This document shows, piece after piece, positions 1-4,283 of a stretch of 5,183 nt of DNA. The number at the start of each line of letters is the position of its first letter. Within the stretch, counting starts at the first letter, position 1. The notes under the pieces were generated by a model. That model saw only the letters and a list, made by a program, of their open reading frames with translations. It had not been told where the DNA came from and searched no databases. Source of the DNA: Clostridia bacterium (GTDB lineage: Bacteria > Bacillota > Clostridia > Oscillospirales > CAG-272); contig JAFQNM010000053.1 in the NCBI GenBank assembly GCA_017395885.1, forward strand, positions 1 through 5,183, read 5' to 3'. Made by a program: the position numbers and the translations under genes.

Positions 1-404
1 CACCTCAGATGAACTTCATCGAGTGCGAGGTAGAAGAGGACGCAGGCGACCTCTACCTCAACTTCGGCGAGTCCTCCATCAAGCTTCCTCCCGAGAAGTC
101 CAACAATCCTCTTCTCAGAGACTATATCGGCAAGGAAGTTATCATGGGTATCCGTCCCGAGTGTATCCACGATGATGAGGATTCCATCGCAGCAATGCCC
201 GGCGGCATTATCGAGGCAGACGTAGAAGTAACAGAGCTTATGGGCTCTGAGATCTTCCTCTACCTCACCAGCGAGGAGAACAAGTTCGTTGCTAAGGTAT
301 CTAACCGTTCCAAGGCAAGAGCAGGTGACGTTATCAAGGTTGCTCTCGATGCATCCAAGATCCACGTATTCGATAAGGATACAGAAAGATACATCATCCA
401 CTAA
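1..404 (+). CDS. ABC transporter ATP-binding protein, MsmX/UgpC/MalK type, C-terminal part (5' truncated by window)
   Basis: Only the last 134 or so residues are present. The frame is open to the left edge: codons from position 3 read P-Q-M-N-F-I, so the ATG at position 9 is internal and not the start. 'PxMNFIE' is the typical junction after the nucleotide-binding domain of sugar-uptake ATPases. What follows is the MalK-type regulatory (TOBE/OB) domain, with the hallmark 'GIRPECIHD', then 'VEVTELMGSEIFLYL', then 'KIHVFDKDTERYI' at the end. In the family this subunit energises carbohydrate (often oligosaccharide) import at the inner face of the membrane, and one ATPase may serve several transporters. 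Walker A, Walker B and the signature motif lie outside the window, so ATPase competence cannot be checked. Codons are strongly biased (ATC, CTC, TTC, AAG, TCC), more than in the genes to the right, which suggests high expression. A terminator follows 8 bases after the stop, so this is the end of its transcription unit. Which sugar is moved cannot be said. Confidence 0.93.
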   Translation, partial: PQMNFIECEVEEDAGDLYLNFGESSIKLPPEKSNNPLLRDYIGKEVIMGIRPECIHDDEDSIAAMPGGIIEADVEVTELMGSEIFLYLTSEENKFVAKVSNRSKARAGDVIKVALDASKIHVFDKDTERYIIH

Positions 405-411
405 TAAAACC

Positions 412-441
412 AAAAGAGCTGCCGAACGGCAGCTCTTTTTT
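412..441 (+). terminator. Rho-independent terminator of the ABC ATPase gene
   Basis: A perfect 12-bp stem pairs AAAAGAGCTGCC (412-423) with GGCAGCTCTTTT (428-439) around the GAAC tetraloop (424-427). The T tract reaches position 441. It starts 8 bases after the TAA stop, the usual position for an intrinsic terminator on the plus strand. The A-rich left arm would also give a short U run on the other strand, but no minus-strand gene ends here. Confidence 0.93.
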
Positions 442-465
442 GCATACATTAACAGAGCATGGAAA

Positions 466-504
466 AGATTCTTCACTTCGCTTCGCTACGTTCAGAATGA
501 CAGA
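466..504. repeat. Dispersed intergenic repeat, 'AGATTCTTC...CAGAATGACA' type
   Basis: The stretch begins AGATTCTTCACTTCG and ends CAGAATGACAGA, with ATTCT (468-472) and AGAAT (494-498) as short inverted ends around a CTTCG-rich middle. From memory, sequences of this form recur many times in intergenic spacers of Clostridia and other bacteria, and in translation give the spurious peptide 'FF(A/T)SLR..QND', which is readable here. Only one copy lies in the window, so the repetitive nature is recalled, not seen. It is not part of a gene and has no transposase. Confidence 0.6.
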
Positions 505-539
505 GATCGTACTTTGCCATTGGCGTTTGCACGTTTTTT

Positions 540-645
540 CTCACCGATAAACCAAATTATACCCATTCCCTGTTTGAAGTTTTTCGGGGGCGTAGGGGCG
601 GATTCCATATCCGCCCTGCAAGTTATCCTCACCGATGAACAGGGA
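540..645. repeat. Short repeat cluster: direct repeat CTCACCGATRAAC and nested inverted arms
   Basis: CTCACCGATAAAC at 540-552 recurs as CTCACCGATGAAC at 628-640, a 12/13 match 88 bp apart. Independently, TCCCTGTT (567-574) is the exact inverted complement of AACAGGGA (638-645), so an outer 8-bp stem could enclose the palindrome at 595-617. This gives a layered structure in a spacer without a gene: direct repeats outside, an 8-bp inverted pair, then a central hairpin. It may be a decayed small mobile repeat or two repeats that landed together. No open reading frame with recognisable protein content crosses it. Confidence 0.5.
595..617. repeat. Palindromic repeat unit GGGCGGAT-TCCAT-ATCCGCCC
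   Basis: Arms GGGCGGAT (596-603) and ATCCGCCC (609-616) form a perfect 8-bp stem with loop TCCAT (604-608), preceded by GTAG. The pattern 'GTAGGGGCG...CGCCC' is one I recall as a high-copy REP-like intergenic element in gut Clostridia and some other bacteria, with variable bases in the middle. It lacks a T tract, so it does not look like a terminator, and it lies about 155 bases past the one for the ABC ATPase gene. Confidence 0.6.
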
Positions 646-684
646 TTTATAATGCCTTTAAATCTGTTTGACAGGCTTGAATTC

Positions 685-721
685 AAAAAAGCTGCAAGGG
701 CCTCAGGCCTTTGCAGCTTTT
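685..721 (-). terminator. Rho-independent terminator of the nucleoside hydrolase gene
   Basis: Read on the minus strand, a 12-bp stem (GCTGCAAAGGCC with GGCCCTTGCAGC, one G-U type mismatch; plus positions 691-702 and 706-717) closes a 3-base loop and is followed by six Ts (plus A run 685-690). It begins right after the TAA of the gene at 727-729. The four Ts on the plus side (718-721) could give weak termination of transcripts coming from the left as well. Confidence 0.92.
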
Positions 722-726
722 ATCAA

Positions 727-1629
727 TTACTTATCGAGAGAGAAGATGGCCTTCCAGGTACCCTTGTAAACTGTTTCGCGGTCAAGAGACTTGAGGTAGA
801 GCATTTCGTGGCGTGTAGAGTCGAATGCATAGATCCTCTGGTCGGTGAACACGGGGGTGGGAACGATCTCGATCTCGGCGCACTCGGGGCAATCAAGAAT
901 AGCAGGTGCAGCAATATCCCAGATGGTGCGGATCCAGTCAGGTCTTGAGCCTGCAACACGATACACCTCATCGGTGATCTCAAAGAGATAGTCGCAAAGC
1001 TTATTGTGATCCTTGAGGGCGCAAACGTTTTCATAATTTGTGGTGAGAACGCTTGTAACGAACCAGGCGGGGCAGAGGAGAAGGGGCACACCGGAGTTGA
1101 GAAGCATCTGACCTGCGGTGAAGTCCTGCACCAGGTTGAATTCGCCAAGGTTGTTGGAATCAAGCTGGTTTCCTCCCAGCCAGATAACGCACATATTGTC
1201 CTTGATGGAGGGGTCCATAAGGAGAGCGGAGGTAACGTTTGTAATTGCACCGATGGCAAGAACGTATACTATCTCATCGGAGCTTTTAACTACCTCAATA
1301 AGGTTGCGTGCTGCAGGAGAATCAACCACCTTGCCGGAGACCTCGATGGTGGTGCGGCTTCCCTCAAAAACAGGGGTGGTATAATTCTCGTCTATAAGAT
1401 TGAGAACTTTTTTGATCTCGTTATAGCTTTTTATCATGCCGTCCTCGAAGTTTTCACTTTTATCATTGTGAAAGGGAGCTGCATGAACGGCAACAAGGTC
1501 GATCTTGTCGCTGACGTAGCAATAAGCGAGGGCGTACTGGTCGTCTATCTCGTTATAAGTATCTGTGTCGAGAACGACCTTCTTTTTGCGGGGGCTTTTA
1601 ATGTCCGCAAGTATTTCATGAACTGTCAT
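727..1629 (-). CDS. Nucleoside hydrolase-family protein (IunH-like), variant active site
   Basis: The 300-residue cytoplasmic protein has no signal peptide and is close to the usual family length (about 310). The family hydrolyses the N-glycosidic bond of nucleosides to ribose and free base using a bound Ca2+. Visible motifs: 'VVLDTDTYNEIDDQYALAY' (residues 18-36) is the metal-binding Asp cluster, two residues longer than the classical DxDPGxDD, with D21, D23, D29 and D30 as likely ligands. 'AIGAITNVTSAL' (125-136) matches the conserved GPLTN loop, and 'GEFNLVQDF' (162-170) the EFN ribose-contact loop. 'IWDIAAPA' (236-243) matches the C-terminal HDPxA block, but with W237 in place of the catalytic His; D238 is kept as metal ligand. 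It is therefore a divergent subgroup whose substrate, possibly not a common nucleoside, I cannot name. It is transcribed alone from its own consensus promoter and ends at its own terminator. The ATG at 1629 is the only plausible start after the leader. Confidence 0.87.
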   Translation of the reverse strand: MTVHEILADIKSPRKKKVVLDTDTYNEIDDQYALAYCYVSDKIDLVAVHAAPFHNDKSENFEDGMIKSYNEIKKVLNLIDENYTTPVFEGSRTTIEVSGKVVDSPAARNLIEVVKSSDEIVYVLAIGAITNVTSALLMDPSIKDNMCVIWLGGNQLDSNNLGEFNLVQDFTAGQMLLNSGVPLLLCPAWFVTSVLTTNYENVCALKDHNKLCDYLFEITDEVYRVAGSRPDWIRTIWDIAAPAILDCPECAEIEIVPTPVFTDQRIYAFDSTRHEMLYLKSLDRETVYKGTWKAIFSLDK

Positions 1630-1642
1630 AATAAATACCGTA

Positions 1643-1649
1643 CCTTTCC
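1643..1649 (-). promoter_or_regulatory. Ribosome binding site of the nucleoside hydrolase gene, long spacing
   Basis: The minus strand reads GGAAAGG here, the only purine-rich Shine-Dalgarno-like stretch before the ATG at 1629-1627. The gap from its last G to the ATG is 13 bases, longer than the usual 5-9. No other in-frame ATG, GTG or TTG lies closer, so the start is kept but translation may be modest. The 10-mer GAAAGGTACG is shared exactly with the leader of the lipoprotein gene (2831-2840), where the spacing is 8. Confidence 0.55.
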
Positions 1650-1667
1650 AACAGTTTCCTTGATGTA

Positions 1668-1696
1668 ATTATACTAAATCGGTGAAACAGTGTCAA
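1668..1696 (-). promoter_or_regulatory. Consensus sigma-A promoter for the nucleoside hydrolase gene
   Basis: On the minus strand the -35 box is TTGACA (plus 1691-1696) and the -10 box is TATAAT (plus 1668-1673), separated by exactly 17 bases. Both hexamers match the housekeeping consensus perfectly. The predicted start is near 1661, which leaves a leader of about 32 bases before the ATG at 1629. A promoter this strong is usually either constitutive or held by a repressor, but no clear operator overlaps it. Confidence 0.9.
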
Positions 1697-1720
1697 TGAT
1701 TATCGGGGAAATATGTATGC

Positions 1721-1732
1721 ATTTTATAAAAT
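1721..1732. promoter_or_regulatory. 12-bp AT palindrome upstream of the deacetylase promoter (UP element or operator)
   Basis: ATTTTATAAAAT is a perfect palindrome. It lies between the two divergent -35 boxes and ends 3 bases before the TTGACA at 1736. Relative to the predicted start of the plus-strand transcript it covers roughly -50 to -39, where an A+T-rich UP element contacts the alpha subunit of RNA polymerase. The exact symmetry also allows a dimeric regulator, but AT palindromes of this size can arise by chance. Confidence 0.4.
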
Positions 1733-1735
1733 TGA

Positions 1736-1764
1736 TTGACAAAGCTGACGGCGTATTGTAGAAT
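1736..1764 (+). promoter_or_regulatory. Sigma-A promoter for the polysaccharide deacetylase gene
   Basis: TTGACA (1736-1741) and TAGAAT (1759-1764) are separated by 17 bases. The -35 is perfect and the -10 matches five of six. The predicted start is near 1771, giving a leader of about 25 bases. The ribosome binding site AGGGTGA (1786-1792) sits close to the ATG at 1796. Its -35 box faces that of the minus-strand promoter, so ATTGACA and TGTCAAT form 7-bp inverted arms with 37 bases between. Confidence 0.88.
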
Positions 1765-1795
1765 ATTATCATAAAATCTAACTTCAGGGTGAAAA

Positions 1796-2761
1796 ATGAA
1801 AAAACTGATCTCAATAGCTGTTGTACTGGTGACCTTGCTTTGCGTGGCATTTGCGCCGTCCCTGTTTCAGGGTAACGTGGCGGCAGAAGAGCCGGGTATA
1901 ACTGATGAAAATAACAGTCTTGATGGTTCTGTCGTTACTACCGGTCCGTCTGCACATACAGAAACCGAAATGGCATCTGCAGCGAGCAGAATAAGGGGCG
2001 TTGAGAGAACGGGAGATGCCTTTGGAGGGTATCCCGATCCTGCAAGCTTTGAATACAGCTATGTAGACCCTGACAGCACCGATAACGAGAGCGGCTATAC
2101 GACTCTGCCTCCCACAGGCCAGGTATACTACCCCACAACGCTTATGTACCACTGTGTTCATGACGTTCCGTATACGGAGAACACAGCTCTTTTTGTTCGC
2201 CCCTCAGAGCTTGAGGAGCAGCTGAAGGTGCTGAAGGAGCTTAATATCAGAACCCTTTTTGCCGATGAGTTCGGCCCTCAGCCGGTAAACAGCGTTATCC
2301 TCACCTTTGATGACGGATACGAGGATAACTATACCTATATGTTCCCCCTCATCAAGAAATATAACGTAAAGGTGACTGTGTATATGATCGGCTATAAAAT
2401 AGATAAGCCGGGCTACCTTTCCACAGAGCAGATAAAGGAAATGTCCGATAGCGGCCTTGTTCAGTTCGGATGCCATACGCTGGATCATCCATCTCTCACA
2501 GGCCTTTCAGAGCAGGGCATCAGAGAGCAGTTTGAGGGAACCAACTGGCTCGTCAGTCAGATAACGGGCAAGGAGGTCACAACGGTGGCATACCCCTCAG
2601 GAGATTATAACGAGACAGTAATGGATATTGCAAGAGAGTATTACAGCTTTGCATATACCACCGATGACGATATGTATGTGGGTCAGGATCCTATGATGCA
2701 GCCCAGATATGCGATCCTTCGCGGAATGAGTATCGCAGGATTTCGTGTTTTTGTTGAATAA
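1796..2761 (+). CDS. Exported polysaccharide deacetylase (CE4 / NodB-homology family)
   Basis: The 321-residue protein has a signal peptide (MKKL, a hydrophobic stretch to about residue 23, and a likely cut after V28-A-A30). Residues 31-110 form a polar, Ser/Thr/Asp/Gly-rich linker of no recognised fold. The catalytic domain runs from about 112 to 321. 'LMYHCV' (116-121) is the opening strand typical of PgaB/IcaB-like members. 'TFDDG' (170-174) is motif 1, with D172 as expected base and D173 as metal ligand. 'HTLDHP' (227-232) is motif 2, with metal ligands H227 and H231. 'AYPSGDYN' (265-272) stands where motif 3 is expected, in the YPxG form. The family removes N- or O-acetyl groups from cell-wall or surface polysaccharide (peptidoglycan, GlcNAc polymers, xylan) in a metal-dependent reaction; the actual polymer is not readable here. 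There is no C-terminal anchor, so the protein is either secreted or held by an uncleaved signal. The mature part has only two Cys (120, 226), each next to an active-site His. No terminator follows. Confidence 0.93.
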   Translation: MKKLISIAVVLVTLLCVAFAPSLFQGNVAAEEPGITDENNSLDGSVVTTGPSAHTETEMASAASRIRGVERTGDAFGGYPDPASFEYSYVDPDSTDNESGYTTLPPTGQVYYPTTLMYHCVHDVPYTENTALFVRPSELEEQLKVLKELNIRTLFADEFGPQPVNSVILTFDDGYEDNYTYMFPLIKKYNVKVTVYMIGYKIDKPGYLSTEQIKEMSDSGLVQFGCHTLDHPSLTGLSEQGIREQFEGTNWLVSQITGKEVTTVAYPSGDYNETVMDIAREYYSFAYTTDDDMYVGQDPMMQPRYAILRGMSIAGFRVFVE

Positions 2762-2787
2762 TCAAGTGTAAACATTTTGCTATTGTG

Positions 2788-2816
2788 TTGAAAAAACGGT
2801 AGAAATATGGTAACAT
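2788..2816 (+). promoter_or_regulatory. Probable sigma-A promoter (extended -10) for the foldase-like lipoprotein gene
   Basis: TTGAAA (2788-2793) and TAACAT (2811-2816) have a 17-base spacer. The -10 matches only four of six, but is preceded by TGG (2808-2810), the extended -10 TGn element. CATAAT at 2814-2819 is an alternative -10 with a longer, less favourable spacer. The predicted start is near 2823. The ribosome binding site GAAAGG (2831-2836) lies 8 bases before the ATG at 2845. The 83-base gap to the deacetylase holds no hairpin terminator, so transcripts from upstream may also reach this gene. Confidence 0.7.
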
Positions 2817-2844
2817 AATATATCTGTTTTGAAAGGTACGACTT

Positions 2845-4224
2845 ATGAAAAGAATAATTGCACTTATACTTGTGCTCTCCTCACTGCTTTGCTTTACCTC
2901 CTGCAAGGATGAGGGCGAGGTAATGGGAGAGAAATATAATTCAAACGATATAGTTCTCAAATCCGAGAACTTCAGCTATACGAGAGCTGAGCTTTCCATT
3001 GCGTTTAATCAGTACTTTATGGATTTCTTCTATAACAATGAAAATATCGATTTTTATAATATCGATACCGAGGCATCTCTGAAGGATCAGATCTATTATG
3101 ATGACGTGACGTGGTTTGACTATTTTGCAGATCTTTCTCTTTCCTATATGGAGAATGTTCTCGTGCTTTGCGAGGCGGCAAAGGCAGAGGGAGTTGAGCT
3201 TTCCGAGGAGGATCTTTCCGAGATCGAGGATGTTCTGGATTCCTACGTAAGATACGCCAATGACTACGGCTATACAGAGATCGAGTATTTTGCTAAATTT
3301 TTTGGCCCTGAGGCAAATCAGGACTACCTGAGAGAGTATTATAAAAAGGAAGCACTTGCCATTATTTATGAGAACCGTCAGGTAAGCTCCTATACCTTCA
3401 CCGCGGAGGAGCTCTCCGAGTATGCGGAGAGCAACCGAGAGGCCTTCTATGCCATCGATTATATCACCTATACTTTTGATGAGGATGAGGACAGAGAAGC
3501 AAAGGCTGCGGCTGAATCTCTTGCGGCAGTTACCGATGCGGCAGCGTTTGACAGCGCTATCCTCACTTATATGAAGGAAAAGCTTGGAAAAGAGGGCGAT
3601 GAGCTCACAACCAAGGATTGCTACCGCAGCTTTAAGTACTACGATGAGTACAGCGAGTTCTCCAAGTGGGCATTCGATGGCGGCGAGGTCGGAAAGACCT
3701 ACGTGAAGAGCAACGACGTGGACGGACAGTATACCGTATATCTTCTCACAACGGCTCCCACATTAAGAACCGATAATACAAAAAATATCCGTATTCTTAC
3801 CGTTAACACAGATTCTCACGAAACAACGGCAAAGGCACTTTCCTACGCTGAGGGGCTTCTTTCTCAGTGGAAGGAGGGAGATGCCACAGAGGATAGCTTT
3901 GTAGAGCTTATAAAAAATGAAACAGACGATAAGAGCGCTGTTAGCATCGGGGGGCTCGTTGAGGGCGTAGCCGCAGGCGATGCTCTTCCCGAGGGCCTTG
4001 AGGAGTGGCTTTACAGCAGCGAGACCGTTCAGGGCAGCACAGATATCTTCAAGGATACCGGCTGTTACTATATCGTATACTATTGCGGTGAGGGCCGTGT
4101 GAAATGGGAAATGGATGCAGAGAATGCACTCATTGCCGAAAAATATGAGGAAAAGAAGCTGGGATTCTATGAAAAGTATGCCGTTGAGCGCTTTGATGAG
4201 GTGATCCGGTCTCTTGATGAATAA
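2845..4224 (+). CDS. Lipoprotein resembling SurA/PrsA-type foldases, two degenerate parvulin-like domains
   Basis: The 459-residue acidic protein starts with a lipoprotein signal: MKR, a hydrophobic core, then 'CFTSC' with C20 as the lipidated Cys (the F at -3 is slightly off the classical LxxC box). It should be anchored on the outer face of the membrane. Residues about 40-200 are helix-rich and look like a SurA_N-type chaperone region, with 'AEGVELSEEDLSEIEDVL' and the 'TAEELSEYAESNREAFY' that typically leads into a rotamase domain. Two repeat-like segments follow. The first, about 203-304, runs from 'IDYITYTF' through 'WAFDGGEVGKTYV' to 'YTVYLLTTAP'. The second, about 314-415, runs from 'NIRILTV' through 'EEWLYSSETVQG' to 'YYIVYYCGEG'. 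Both have the outline of parvulin domains but lack the conserved His residues, so prolyl-isomerase activity is doubtful and a chaperone or holdase role is more likely. Residues 420-459 form a charged C-terminal helix. The assignment rests on pattern, not on a database match. Confidence 0.72.
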   Translation: MKRIIALILVLSSLLCFTSCKDEGEVMGEKYNSNDIVLKSENFSYTRAELSIAFNQYFMDFFYNNENIDFYNIDTEASLKDQIYYDDVTWFDYFADLSLSYMENVLVLCEAAKAEGVELSEEDLSEIEDVLDSYVRYANDYGYTEIEYFAKFFGPEANQDYLREYYKKEALAIIYENRQVSSYTFTAEELSEYAESNREAFYAIDYITYTFDEDEDREAKAAAESLAAVTDAAAFDSAILTYMKEKLGKEGDELTTKDCYRSFKYYDEYSEFSKWAFDGGEVGKTYVKSNDVDGQYTVYLLTTAPTLRTDNTKNIRILTVNTDSHETTAKALSYAEGLLSQWKEGDATEDSFVELIKNETDDKSAVSIGGLVEGVAAGDALPEGLEEWLYSSETVQGSTDIFKDTGCYYIVYYCGEGRVKWEMDAENALIAEKYEEKKLGFYEKYAVERFDEVIRSLDE

Positions 4225-4243
4225 CAGAATAACAGAGAAACAG

Positions 4244-4279
4244 AAAGCTCCTGTCACGGTAATGTGACAGGAGCTTTTT
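4244..4279 (+). terminator. Hairpin terminator shared by the convergent lipoprotein and dihydrouridine synthase genes
   Basis: A perfect 14-bp stem pairs AAAGCTCCTGTCAC (4244-4257) with GTGACAGGAGCTTT (4264-4277) around the loop GGTAAT. Five Ts (4275-4279) end it on the plus strand, 20 bases past the lipoprotein stop. The minus-strand gene stops at 4284, only about 6 bases from the hairpin. There the following run is TTTCTGTTTCT, T-rich but interrupted. Termination is strong to the right and plausible but weaker to the left. Confidence 0.9.
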
Positions 4280-4283
4280 AGCT

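Noticed and set aside
595..617. Hairpin considered as an intrinsic terminator
   Set aside because: No T tract follows on either strand, and dedicated terminators already lie at 412-441 and 685-721.
405..726. Spacer considered as a riboswitch or small RNA gene
   Set aside because: There is no convincing promoter inside it and it precedes no start codon in the right orientation: both flanking genes end here. Repeats explain its structure better.
289..948. Long plus-strand open frame of 219 codons spanning the spacer
   Set aside because: It starts inside the ABC ATPase, runs through its terminator, both dispersed repeats and the antisense of the nucleoside hydrolase. Its translation includes the repeat-derived 'RFFTSLRYVQND' peptide. 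No ribosome binding site or protein family is seen.
723..1259. Minus-strand open frame of 178 codons in another frame of the nucleoside hydrolase
   Set aside because: It is a Ser/Pro/Leu-rich shadow translation without recognisable domains. The conserved metal and EFN motifs are in the other frame, so it is not a frameshift remnant.
1006..1668. Plus-strand open frame of 220 codons opposite the nucleoside hydrolase
   Set aside because: It is entirely antisense to a well-supported gene with conserved motifs, has no ribosome binding site, and crosses the promoter of that gene.
1796..4224. Deacetylase and lipoprotein considered as a dedicated two-gene system
   Set aside because: The lipoprotein has its own probable promoter and an 83-base gap separates the genes. 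Adjacency in one window is too little to claim a joint function.
3763..4257. Minus-strand open frame of 164 codons opposite the lipoprotein gene
   Set aside because: It crosses the shared terminator hairpin and is antisense to a gene with a clear lipoprotein signal and its own ribosome binding site.
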